NCBI GenBank assembly: GCA_964017145.1
Contig: OZ024849.1
Location: forward strand, 1 to 64,000
Length of the DNA: 64,000 nt
Direction: 5' to 3'
Origin: Agrocybe praecox
Taxonomy: Eukaryota > Basidiomycota > Agaricomycetes > Agaricales > Agrocybaceae
Positions 9,034-17,860 of this stretch are shown here, piece by piece (the stretch's first letter is position 1; each line of letters opens with the position of its first letter). Both the position numbers and the translations under genes were made by a program. The notes under the pieces are model-generated. The model did not search any database. It had not been told where the DNA came from and worked only from the letters and a program-made list of their open reading frames with translations.

Positions 9034-12000
9034 CTAGATCAATTTCAAAGCGGAGCCGTCATCGGCGTAGGCGAACAAGGTGGTGCGTACGTAGCCAAGT
9101 ACTTTCGCGTTACCAGTGAGATGGTATAGCTTCATACGTAGTCCTTCCTTGATGCTCGGTAAAGCTGGTATAGATTTATAAAATTCTTCAGACATGAGAG
9201 TAATATCCGCTCCTGAATCCAGTCGAGTTTGTATAGCTTTATCCTCAAGCGAGTGAACGTGAGCTCTGATGTGTAGTGCTCTAGCTCCTAGTGAACCTAA
9301 TCCTTCTGGTAACGCTCTTCCCTTACGGACTTTGATAATCGGGGAGTCGCTCGTCACGTCAGGCTTTACAGAGCTACGCGAGACATGTTTAGCGGTTATC
9401 CTTCCCTTCCATTTAGACCGTAGCAGTCTTCGGGGAATACTATCAGCGTTCGCCTTCTCTTCAAGGTTTCCTTGAGTCTCAGTATCTATAACATGTACTT
9501 CCTTGAATTCGGGGTCACGATTCTTAGCACTCGTTGTATAAGCGGAAGAAGGAGTTTGATTTTGTTCTACTATCATAGCTACGTATTCTCTATCCCACTC
9601 GGCTTCTTGCTCTGGATTCCAATCGACATGCAACATATTGGCATTCCTTAAGGCCTCGAATTTGCCATAATGAGAGCAATCCCTGAAGAAGTGCTTAGGA
9701 CTGGTGCATATAAAGCAAGTGCCATTGGGTAATTTGGCGCTGACCACCGAATCGTCTCTAGAGAAGGAATATCCGTCTATAGTTTTGCCTTCCGGGAATT
9801 TCGACGACCTGGGTTTATAGGGCCCTTTAGATCTGGTTTTGTTGGTCATAGCATGAGCTTCCTTGCGTTCCTCCTCCTCCTCTTCTTCACTCTCGCTTTC
9901 TTCTTCCTCCTCAAGCTTCTCGGTCACCATGGCTCTTTTCTTGTTGAATGGAAAGACTCGCGGAGTTGGGTTTCTAAGTTTCTCATTTAAGAGGAAATGA
10001 CTGATAAGAGATTGACGCATCCTCAAGGCCATAGATTGCAGCTGGAAGAGGGTCGGGCAGGACTGCACGTTGAGGGTGGTAGACCATTCGGTGGGTTGGG
10101 TACGTAGAATTCGCGAAATGGCAGGAGGTCCGTCAGAATCATCGGAGTACAGGAATTGATGATATCGGACACGACGTTGTATGAACTCCAGAGGAGATTC
10201 AGACTCATGACTCCTCTGTCTGAATTTCATTTCTTCGAATTCCTTGGTACGATCCCTGACCCAGTTTTCGTTCATGAAATGTTCCCTAATCCCTCTGAGC
10301 AAATAATCCCAATTCTGTCCGAGGTACGTCCGCTCCGGAGTCGGTAACGTATCCCACCAGAGCTTAGCGGGTCCAGTCCATTTAAAAGTGGCTAATTGTC
10401 CTATCCCTCGTCTCATGCGTTGTCCTAACTTGGCAAAACTTCCCATTTCGCTTAGATAGTCAATGAGAGTTTCGTCCTTTCCATTCCATGACGGTAGGTT
10501 GGTTAAGTTGATCTTCGGATTCATCTGCCATTCTTCATCAGGTTTAGGAGCGTGGTTTCCAGGGTCAGCTGGGTGAGGTGGTCCTCCAGGCGGTGACGGT
10601 CCTCCAGGCGGTGGTGGTCCTCCAGGCGGTGACGGCCCTCCCGGTCCTCCATTACCTAGGTTGTAACCCGGCCATCCAGCGTATCCTCCGCCTCCACCCG
10701 GAGGTCCATTCGGCCCCCCAGGCGGTCCTCCTCCTCCAAAACCATTCGGACCATTAGGGGGTCCTCCAAAAGGGGGATACCTAGGGGATCCGTTCGAGCT
10801 GTGGTCATTGTGTCCATAGGGAGGAGAGTCGGAAGACTTTCGTCGATGATTTTGAAATTGATAGCTGGTCCATCCTTCCGTTCCAACGTTTGCTGCAGAT
10901 ACTGTTGGAACGTTATGTACTCCTCGCTGCGTCACGAATGGCCCCCCAGTCTCGATTTCTTGAGTGGAATCGATTCGTCCTAATCCTGGCAAGGTCGAAA
11001 TAGTATGTTTGGTTGGTATAGCAGAGATTGATTCAGGTACGGGTATCGTCGCCGCTGGGGCAGCTTGATCCCTCCTTTGCGCGAGATAAGTACTGATAGA
11101 TTCATCCACTTGTCTACTAGAATTAATTTCCTTGCGTGGCGGTGGAAGTGTTGAATCTACATGGGCTCGGTAAACGAACGGAGTCTCAGAAAAGGAGGGT
11201 ACTCCTTTGTCGACATATGATTGCAGAAGGTTGGCTTTAGTGGCTAAATTTTCGCGGGAAAACCCTCCAGGGTAATCGTCTCTCGCAGCTAATCGAGCCA
11301 GAACGGTACGCGGGGACGATTGAGCTATTTTCGATCGCTCCGAGGGGTTTGTTGAATTGTACGACGCTACTGAAGCAGCTTCTTCATGATCGAGGAATAT
11401 AGACCTCAGCTTATTGAAGTATCGGGCAATGTGAACCTTGGCGATTTCACATCGTCGTTGTAGGATGGGAACAGAGAGGACTATCTCCATAGGGTTACTA
11501 TGCCACGCCAGTAATCGAAGAAGAGCGTAGTTTGCATCCACTGCGAACGAGGTACGCTTCCCACGATAGAAGTAGTCGGCCAGAGTACCCAAGAGTTGCG
11601 TTAGAGCCAGAATGATTTGTCCTATCTCGTGAAGGCGTTCCTTGGGCAGCGCATAGAACGTTTCGCCACTAGTCAGATCGTACGAAACTAAGTCTGTAGC
11701 CTTAAGTTGGGTCCGTACGAATACATCAATAGCATCCGGTAGTCTCTCCCAAAGACAAGAGAGATGGGGTGAAGTCCATCGTAGGACGACGTCCCTAAGT
11801 AGGATAGCTTCTTCCGCCGGTCGTCCAGGCAAATTTCCATTGACCGCTCCAAACTCGGAAAGTGGGTCGCGGTCTACCAAAGGATCGAATAGGGGATGGT
11901 ATTTGCTAATCGAAGCGTGAAGGGGTTCGTGGTACAGCGCGATGTCTTGAGCGTACGGTATTCCTACGAACAATCGAGAATGTGCTTGTTCGAGATTCCC

Positions 12001-12414
12001 GCTGGTTCCGTGGACCATATGATCAGATTCCGTTACGCTTTGGTTGTCGAACAGGGAAGAAAGAGAAGGAGTGGCGGAGGCGGAACGAAAACTTTCATCT
12101 CCAGCAATAGAGGAACTTGCTGTCGAGCCAGGCGGTCCAGTTCCCTCACTTCCAGCGCTCAAGGCAGCCGGGGGAGCAAGTTCAAGTACTGGACTACCGG
12201 CTTTAGTAGGTAGGGTTTCGCCGACGTTCTGCGGGTCAGAGGGAAGTTCTTCGATGGTGACCTTTCGTCGTCCGCCGGAGGAGTTCTTCTTGGGGGCTGC
12301 AAGTTCGGTTTCCACCGCTGTAGCTGCAGCCGTTCGCGAGTTTATCGAGGATCGACCTTTGGGTTGTTGGACTCCGTTGGATGTTCCCTTAGCGGAGGTC
12401 CTGGAGTTCGCCAT
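9034..12414 (-). CDS. Gag-protease polyprotein of the Gypsy element
   Basis: An 1126-aa product for capsid formation plus the N-terminal half of the protease. Residues about 1-480 are unassigned. Around 510-620 there is a Gly/Pro-rich linker of GGPP-type repeats. Around 640-760 lies a retrotransposon gag domain (TGPAKLWWDTLP, then LEFIQRRVRYHQF). An acidic Glu/Ser run precedes a CX2CX4HX4C zinc knuckle (CFICTSPKHFFRDC). Near the C-terminus is the aspartic protease active site LDSGADITLM. The frame stops at ATC-TAG, before the protease flap and second half, which continue in the -1 frame in the pol ORF. No good slippery heptamer lies in the short overlap (about 25 nt). A natural -1 shift is possible, but a small deletion is likelier because the break falls inside the protease fold. 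Confidence 0.9.
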   Translation of the reverse strand: MANSRTSAKGTSNGVQQPKGRSSINSRTAAATAVETELAAPKKNSSGGRRKVTIEELPSDPQNVGETLPTKAGSPVLELAPPAALSAGSEGTGPPGSTASSSIAGDESFRSASATPSLSSLFDNQSVTESDHMVHGTSGNLEQAHSRLFVGIPYAQDIALYHEPLHASISKYHPLFDPLVDRDPLSEFGAVNGNLPGRPAEEAILLRDVVLRWTSPHLSCLWERLPDAIDVFVRTQLKATDLVSYDLTSGETFYALPKERLHEIGQIILALTQLLGTLADYFYRGKRTSFAVDANYALLRLLAWHSNPMEIVLSVPILQRRCEIAKVHIARYFNKLRSIFLDHEEAASVASYNSTNPSERSKIAQSSPRTVLARLAARDDYPGGFSRENLATKANLLQSYVDKGVPSFSETPFVYRAHVDSTLPPPRKEINSSRQVDESISTYLAQRRDQAAPAATIPVPESISAIPTKHTISTLPGLGRIDSTQEIETGGPFVTQRGVHNVPTVSAANVGTEGWTSYQFQNHRRKSSDSPPYGHNDHSSNGSPRYPPFGGPPNGPNGFGGGGPPGGPNGPPGGGGGYAGWPGYNLGNGGPGGPSPPGGPPPPGGPSPPGGPPHPADPGNHAPKPDEEWQMNPKINLTNLPSWNGKDETLIDYLSEMGSFAKLGQRMRRGIGQLATFKWTGPAKLWWDTLPTPERTYLGQNWDYLLRGIREHFMNENWVRDRTKEFEEMKFRQRSHESESPLEFIQRRVRYHQFLYSDDSDGPPAISRILRTQPTEWSTTLNVQSCPTLFQLQSMALRMRQSLISHFLLNEKLRNPTPRVFPFNKKRAMVTEKLEEEEESESEEEEEEERKEAHAMTNKTRSKGPYKPRSSKFPEGKTIDGYSFSRDDSVVSAKLPNGTCFICTSPKHFFRDCSHYGKFEALRNANMLHVDWNPEQEAEWDREYVAMIVEQNQTPSSAYTTSAKNRDPEFKEVHVIDTETQGNLEEKANADSIPRRLLRSKWKGRITAKHVSRSSVKPDVTSDSPIIKVRKGRALPEGLGSLGARALHIRAHVHSLEDKAIQTRLDSGADITLMSEEFYKSIPALPSIKEGLRMKLYHLTGNAKVLGYVRTTLFAYADDGSALKLI

Positions 12415-13010
12415 AGTAAGGAGAAAAGGCGCGAGGAGCGACGCTCGCTATCAAGAACCTTTTTAAAAGGAGAGGTCCACGGCGAACGCCGTGAATCGCG
12501 CGGGTGGCACAGACGCGCTTATCGCGTAGCAGTAGACTTGAACGGGTAAAGGGTTTATTAAAGATGGAATTTCGCTAGGAAAAAGATAAATATCGATCGT
12601 CCAGCGATTTCGTCCGAGCACCGGGCTCGAGTGTAGGCGAAGGGACGTTTCGATTGGTTCAGAGGATTCATTTCCTCAGGATCCGTTCCACCGATCTCAA
12701 CTATCCGAAGGACGGAGTCTCAGTCCACGCAGCCGTAGCGCGGCAGGCCGTCGCTCTGTCCTTCGTTCGGATTCTTGAAGCATCAGGGGTTCAGTCGTCG
12801 CAGCCGAAGCGCAGACGGCCGTTACCCTGATCTCCATAGGTATCGAGAGTCGGTGCAGCTCTTCCGAGCGCTACCGGCCTTCGATAACATCCGAATTCCC
12901 GCCCTTCAGCCCTCCTATTCCTTCGAATCGATCCATCCTAGTCGAATATCGTCGTATCGATGATGATTGGAAGGGATGGAGGAAGGACGACTTCAACGCG
13001 ACAGTTGAAG
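12415..13010 (-). other. Untranslated leader of the retrotransposon
   Basis: About 600 bp between the primer site and the gag start, without a long ORF in the sense direction. It contains two diverged copies of a block of about 40 bp (near 12720 and 12791, sharing CGCAGCCG and GGCCGT cores), possibly part of a packaging or structural leader. The role is inferred. Confidence 0.45.
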
Positions 13011-13028
13011 TCCGCGGTGCCCCCACCA
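13011..13028 (-). promoter_or_regulatory. Candidate tRNA primer binding site
   Basis: On the minus strand, one base after the 5' LTR, the sequence begins TGGTGGGGGCACCG. A start with TGG, complementary to tRNA CCA ends, one or two bases from the LTR is typical for a primer binding site. I cannot assign the tRNA without a tRNA set from the same genome. Confidence 0.5.
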
Positions 13029-13029
13029 T

Positions 13030-13426
13030 TGTGACGCTAGGCGGTCGCGAGACTTCGTTGGTTGAAGTCGAGCCGTGGCGGTAGGAGTTGAGATGGTGAG
13101 TGACGCGACAAGGGTCGCGTCACGATGGTTATGCTGTGTGACTCTCGAGCTAGAGGCGTTATCACCCTACGCAGGGAAGTAGATGTCTGGGTACTTGGCC
13201 GGCGAGGGTAGAGGAATTCTCTCAGAGAGACTTGCAGTAGCACATAGTGGACAACAAGTAAAAGTAGATTGTATTTGTAATTAGTGAGCTAACGAATATA
13301 TGAGATCTAATTACAAATAGGGCGATGAATCACGCGCGCAAGATAAGATAAAAATAGGTTACGATAAGATAACGACAGAACAAGATATTACGGATGTCCC
13401 CAAGATCGTGTATACACTTCGTCACA
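13030..13426 (-). repeat. 5' LTR of the Gypsy element
   Basis: 397-bp long terminal repeat, the element's 5' LTR because all its genes read leftward from here. It is followed downstream (lower coordinates) by a candidate primer binding site and a leader of about 0.6 kb before gag. Confidence 0.95.
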
Positions 13427-13431
13427 GAAAT
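13427..13431. repeat. Target site duplication GAAAT (right copy)
   Basis: Second copy of the 5-bp duplication flanking the LTR retrotransposon. Confidence 0.93.
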
Positions 13432-14763
13432 AAATGTGGGCGAAAACCACTGAATCATACCGCAATTTCAGGATCAGGGTTGCACTCCTCGAAAGTCTCA
13501 AATTCTGCATGCTTTATTCGTTAATTATCAGCGTACCAAAAAGGAAAATACACAAATGTACGTTTCAATCCGAGGAACTTCCTAAATTCGTTCATTGTAC
13601 ACAACCCCCATTGATGAGACTGTTCAATACCCATGATTTCGACGAGACGGAGAACGGGGGGTGTTCCTTGGCCACAGAAAGCAGTGGCTGGAGTCTCTGT
13701 AGCCATTTTGAGGATGTCGGCGAGGTCATTGTCGGAGAACTTCCCGTTCGAGCCTCTCTTAAGTCTGAATTTTAGTTAGATGGTGAAATGGAACAACAGA
13801 TTACAGTGCACATACCCAGCAAAGGTTCTAGTGGCAGGGTTTGGATCCACGCCTGCAAAGAGGGATCCAATGGTACCAAGGTCAGCAAGGGAAAGCTAAA
13901 TAGATGTTAGCAATAGGTCCAAAAAGGATTGAGCATAAGCGAACTTTATCAAAAGGTTTGTTGCCAAATGCTTGTCTGAATACATCCTTGGTCCACTGCT
14001 CGTCCCTACCGGAGAGAGTTGCGTGCCACTATAACACAATGAGAGGTAGGTTGCAGGCGAAAAAGAAGAACATACCCTGTATAGAATATTGAACTCAATG
14101 CTGACATGATTGCCTTGACCCCGCGAAACTTTAAGGTCCTTGCCATTTATTTCCTGAAGGATAGTGAGTGGAGGAAGGGAAAAGATAGGGAGGTGGAAAC
14201 ATAACATACATCGAACGCATTCATGTTCCAATTGCATCCCTCTGAAGCACCAAGGAATCCAGCAACATAATCACCCATGACCGCACTCATGAAATGGCCG
14301 CAGTTGACAAGCTTGGCCGTTTGGAAGATTTCTTCATCTTGAAGAGCACATTTCGCAGCGTCGGCAGGTGGAGGGTCGGACCATCGCTTCCGTTCGTTGA
14401 TCTTCAGAATCTTGTCTGCAATGTACTGGTCGACTTCATAAGTAGGAGGAGCAACGAAGAAAAGAAAAGAAAAGACAGTCCGAAAAAGCTCCCTATAGTG
14501 ATCATAAACAAAGGATAACCTCCTTGCTTAACTGGAAGACGCACCACAGTCCTTGGGTCGGGTTTGAATTCTCCTTTGGACTTGAGTGTTTCGATAGAGT
14601 TGATGAGATTGCTGACGACCGAGTGTCCTTTTCTACCATCTGCAGGATCGCTCGAAACTTCCCAGTCATAGTAACCGGTGGGTGCAGTAGGTGGAGGTCG
14701 TCTGGATAGGTGAACCGCATCCGCCCCCATCGACAGCACTTGCGCAAACTTAATATCGGTCAT

Positions 14764-15082
14764 AGCAGACTTGTTACTGGTTAATGCACGTTGACCGAAG
14801 AAAGCTGGTACATTTTATATATCTAATCAGGTACCCGTTAGGGACATAACACTGCCGTCCCAAGCATTCTTCCTGTCCCTGCTTATCGTCGCGTCACCTT
14901 TTGTCCGGTTATGGAAGCGGTATATGTCTTCCAGCCAAGGCCAGTTGCTCTATTCGGTTTAACTTACGTTTACTGAAGTACTATGTTAAACTTTGGAATC
15001 TGTTCAACACACTATGATCACGCATCCTATCTATTTCAGCACTAGATATTGTAGGACTGATATATAAATAACAGTAATTGCC
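14764..15082. other. Spacer between the Ppo remnant and the inverted-repeat elements
   Basis: The Ppo frame stays open for about 14 codons upstream of the chosen Met, then meets a stop. It might be the end of a lost upstream exon. Beyond that the sequence is AT-rich and carries no coding or RNA gene signal that I can see. Confidence 0.4.
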
Positions 15083-15252
15083 GTAAAATGTTTGTTCACA
15101 AATGACAGTTGTTGCTGAGGTTGGATAAATAATCCATACACAGATTCATATGTATCTCAGCACAAAATGCTTGAATAAATATGACTGATTTTTATCCATC
15201 GTTTCCCTTCAATATATAACACAGACTTATAATAAGGTTATGCTCTCTCACT

Positions 15253-15602
15253 GGAACAATAAATCCACGTCTATTTATCTATCCCCAGGAACGATAAATC
15301 CATGCACGTTTATCCATAACTTGGGACGATTAAACCACGGGAACTTATCCATCCCTTGGGACAATAAACCTACACGTATTTAGTCATCCCCTGGGTCGAT
15401 AAATTGACACGTATTTATCCATCTCTTGGATCGATAAATTGATGCGCGTTTATCCATCCCATGGTTCGATAAATCCATGCAAATTATTAATCGCTTGGGA
15501 CGATAAATTCATGTCAATTGATCCATCCCTTGGGTTGATAAATTGACGCGTATTTATTCATTCCCTGGATCGATAAATCGACGTGCATTTATCCAAACCC
15601 CC
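15253..15602. repeat. 35-bp minisatellite, about ten degenerate units
   Basis: Units begin GGGACGATAAAT and end near TTATCCATCCCTT, with 34-35 bp spacing. Each unit contains an inverted pair, GATAAAT then about 10 bp then ATTTATC, so each can fold as a short hairpin. Units differ at many positions, which suggests age or relaxed selection. Confidence 0.85.
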
Positions 15603-15669
15603 TTTGTCTTTATGTTTTCTCTGATCCTTATGTCAATGACAGACTCCTGCTGACTAAGACGTTTTATGT

Positions 15670-16165
15670 TTACGCTTTTGCTTTCTTTGCCCTCCCCTTT
15701 GGTGCGAGTACTTCATTTGCTTTCTGCTTACCAGATCCAGTTGGTGTAGCCTCATTGTTTCCGGCCATCTTCTCAAGGCAGGAGGTTATATCTTCCACAG
15801 CACTCAACCACAATGTGTTGTCACCGTCTGCCCACCATTTCAAGCCCAGCTATATTTATTGTTCTCCTTTTCTTTGGCTTGCAATAGCGGGATGGGTACT
15901 CCCTTTTTGACCAGACTTGTATGTAGCTTGAGTATTATAAGAATTAGAAATAAAAGTGGACAGATGGTGAAAGTGATCTGGCCTCTGTGCACACTCTTTG
16001 GCGCCTAAAAAGTAGAATATCCTTTACTCTGTAGCAATTTTAGTCTTTCTGAATCAATGAAGGGAAGATTCAGTACGCACTTGTCATAATGCTGTTTAGT
16101 TTTTGCTCGATTAGCTGCAGCTTTTTCCTCATCAGTAAGGTTCAATCGTGGGCAGTCCATGATGA
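15670..16165 (-). CDS. Small hypothetical gene inside the inverted-repeat element
   Basis: Starts MDCPRLNLTDEEKAAANRAK and includes KQHYDK, a basic, probably helical segment. A likely intron begins directly after YDK (GTGCGTACTG to GATTCAG). Further down on the same strand an open segment contains WWADGDNTLWLSAVEDIT, then a Lys-rich tail ending with the stop at 15670. The join between the parts is not certain, and the first part may end on its own at 16005. No function is recognised. Its place between the minisatellite ends suggests it belongs to the element. The hAT element is inserted about 45 bp upstream of the start codon, in what would be its promoter. Confidence 0.4.
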
Positions 16166-16203
16166 TGGTTAGAGTTTTGATGGTAATTTGTGTTTGGCTA
16201 TGC

Positions 16204-17176
16204 ACACATTTTAAGGCTCCAACCATATACTATATGTATACTCAAAAAGATTTATATATACGGATATGGTTATTATACGGTGTATACTTTATAAATACAG
16301 TATATACAGAACCATTATAGAGTTGTTGTATGATAATAAAATATAAGCTACTTTTCTGAGGGGACAAGGGGTTCATTTACATGGAAAAGGCCAGACCTGA
16401 TCCAAACCTTCGAAAGCAGGGCTTTCTTGATTGTATCCTCCTTGAGTGAGCTTTGAAGGTCAGTACAAATGTGACGAGACTGAGAAAATGTCCTCTTGAC
16501 GGAAACACTTGTAGCAGGTATGGCCAGAAAGTCACGCACCATACAAGCAATTATCGGAAAAGCTGCGGCATGAGAATTGATTATAAGTTAGAAAAATAAG
16601 TCATACAAGAAATCATAAGAATGACAAATCTTCCACCCAGTCAACGGATTCACCATTTTTCCATCTCCACGGCCGCCGTCAAACCTCCAATATCGGCGCA
16701 GCTCATCCTGGAATGCCTCGTTCGGGTTTTGAGCAACCGGCGCATGGACAATGTCAAACCGAAGGAATTTTGAGAACCAATCATCACTGCCAACCTGTAA
16801 GTTGTCGTTCAAGGCGATTGGTACATCCTCAGTGGTGGCCTGTGCTGGCTTGTCTGAGCCGACAGACACAGAATGGTGATATTCTTAGGTAAATTTTAAT
16901 TCCACAGCACAGCTACGGAAAATGCTGTGCAGGCACTACCTATATTAGGAAAATCCCGAAAATGCGCAGACTCGCTCCTAAGACTAGGTGGAGCATAGCA
17001 GCATGGTCCACGGCCAATAAATCAGCCAGAAATATTAGCAGTATAATCTACCATATACTGTATATTTACTCTATATGGTGTTCTCGTGATTTTCAGTATA
17101 CGTATACATATACTGATACAGTTATAACCATATATATACAGTAACTATACTATAGGGTTGGAGCCTTAACACATTT
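16204..17176. mobile_element. hAT transposon, 957 bp, with 8-bp target duplications
   Basis: Element 16212-17168 starts TAAGGCTCCAACC and ends GGTTGGAGCCTTA (13-bp terminal inverted repeats followed by AT-rich sequence). It is flanked by identical 8-bp duplications ACACATTT at 16204-16211 and 17169-17176. Eight-base duplications and this terminal sequence are diagnostic of hAT. The interior retains only the C-terminal part of a transposase on the minus strand, so this is an internally deleted, non-autonomous copy. Confidence 0.93.
16348..16869 (-). pseudogene. hAT transposase C-terminal fragment
   Basis: Two open segments on the minus strand. The first (16588-16869) contains DELRRYWRFDGGRGD and NPLTGWK. 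The second (16348-16542), after a probable intron ending in GCCGCAG, contains the hAT dimerisation motif DFLAIPATSVSVKRTFSQSRH, in which the usual Glu of SVER is Lys, and then KALLSKVWIRSGLF. The RNase H-like catalytic core and BED finger are absent. This is a remnant, not a working transposase. Confidence 0.88.
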
Positions 17177-17476
17177 CAGCCCCGTTCTGACTTTTACTTG
17201 TTCGGAGGATAAATAGCGAGATATTTATATCATTTGGAAGGGTCTTTTTTTCTCATCACACAAAGCTACCTATCTAAGCATGCTATCTTCAAAGTGAATT
17301 TTCATAGAATTATCAAGTTTTTATGTCTTTGAAGTCTTATGATGGATAAATGTTGACATTTATCCATCACTGTACAAGGAATATATAAATAGTTCATTAC
17401 CGCATGTAGCATTCTAAATTTATCTTAATGATTTTGCGCCGAAGAATGGGTAGTCCTGAGTGTCAATTTGTCAACC
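17177..17476. other. Interior of the inverted-repeat element, no gene seen
   Basis: AT-rich, with short GATAAAT/ATTTATC hairpins as in the neighbouring minisatellites. No coding signal. Confidence 0.5.
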
Positions 17477-17660
17477 CAAGGGATGGATAAACTGACGTGG
17501 ATTTGTCGACCCAAGGGATAGATAAATAAGCGTACATTTATCGATCCATGGAATGAATAAATACGCGTGGATTTATCAACCCAAGGGATGAATAAACTGA
17601 CGTGGATTTATCGACCCAGGGGATGCATAAATACGCATATATTTAACACGGATTTATCAA
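17477..17660. repeat. 35-bp minisatellite, about five units, inverted relative to 15253-15602
   Basis: Units of the form AAGGGATGGATAAACTGACG...GATTTATCGACCC are the reverse complement of the left array. A 22-bp near-perfect palindrome (GGATAAATGT TG ACATTTATCC) lies slightly inside at 17344-17365. Confidence 0.8.
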
Positions 17661-17774
17661 GGCATGTTATAGATAAGTTCTAGTAGTATTTATCCATATT
17701 CAAAACACTGTAGTTCATGGGTGTCTGTGGATGAATTATTTATCCAACATCAGTAATTGCTAGGGCAAAGAGAA

Positions 17775-17860
17775 ATTTGCGAGACCCCTTGCGAGCTTGC
17801 GAGAGCGCATATCTCGCAAGTTGCTCGCAAGTGCTCGCAGATTCGCGCAAATGTCGGAGT
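17775..17860. repeat. TCGCAAG heptamer cluster (left)
   Basis: Repeated TTGCGAG and, further right, CTCGCAAG, so the orientation flips within the cluster. The same heptamer dominates 19739-19960 and 20470-20570, linking these segments to one element. Confidence 0.7.

Larger units (their letters stand above)
938..13426 (-). mobile_element. Ty3/Gypsy chromodomain LTR retrotransposon, 12.5 kb
   Basis: Complete-length element read on the minus strand: 5' LTR 13030-13426, leader, gag-protease, pol, extra ORF, 3' LTR 938-1334. Both LTRs are 397 bp, start TGTGACG and end CGTCACA. They differ at one position that I can find (C at 1317, T at 13409), about 0.25%, which implies recent insertion. A perfect 5-bp target duplication GAAAT flanks it (933-937 and 13427-13431). 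Domain order gag, protease, RT, RNase H, integrase, chromodomain places it among chromoviruses. The interior carries a frame break in protease and in-frame TGA codons at 6089 and 2302, so this copy is probably not autonomous. It lies inside an intron of the Ppo pseudogene. Confidence 0.95.
616..14763 (-). pseudogene. Ppo-like fatty-acid dioxygenase pseudogene, split by a retrotransposon
   Basis: Remnant of a psi-factor-producing oxygenase (linoleate dioxygenase / diol synthase family, heme peroxidase fold). Reconstructed exons, minus strand: 14763-14520, 14433-14210, 14153-14076, 14028-13945, 13895-13816, 13764-13562, 13504-13461, then across the transposon 916-869, 810-745 and 688-616. Phases agree across the junctions, including the one spanning the transposon. 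Family landmarks are EIFQTAKLVNCGHFM, RGQGNHVSIEFN, then YR|WH split over an intron (the Tyr radical and proximal His region), NEFRKFLGLK, ARRLYGNVNNLELY and GDAIALIRGDHFYTTDFT. Lesions: about 300 residues that normally lie between the N-terminus and YIADKILKINE are missing, including the distal-His region. The C-terminal P450-like domain is absent. A 12.5-kb LTR element occupies the intron between 13461 and 916. The exon 1/2 junction uses a weak donor (GTTATC) and could instead be a deletion scar. Confidence 0.85.
15109..17760. mobile_element. Inner inverted-repeat element with 35-bp minisatellite ends
   Basis: Sequence from about 15109 (CTGAGGTTGGATAAATAATC) matches, inverted, sequence near 17725-17760, and the similarity extends for about 65 bp with mismatches. 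Inside each end sits a minisatellite of 35-bp units in opposite orientation (15253-15602 and 17477-17660). Between them lie a small predicted gene and a hAT insertion. Exact ends and target duplication remain unresolved because the flanking outer element has similar sequence (CAGTAATTGC). Confidence 0.5.
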
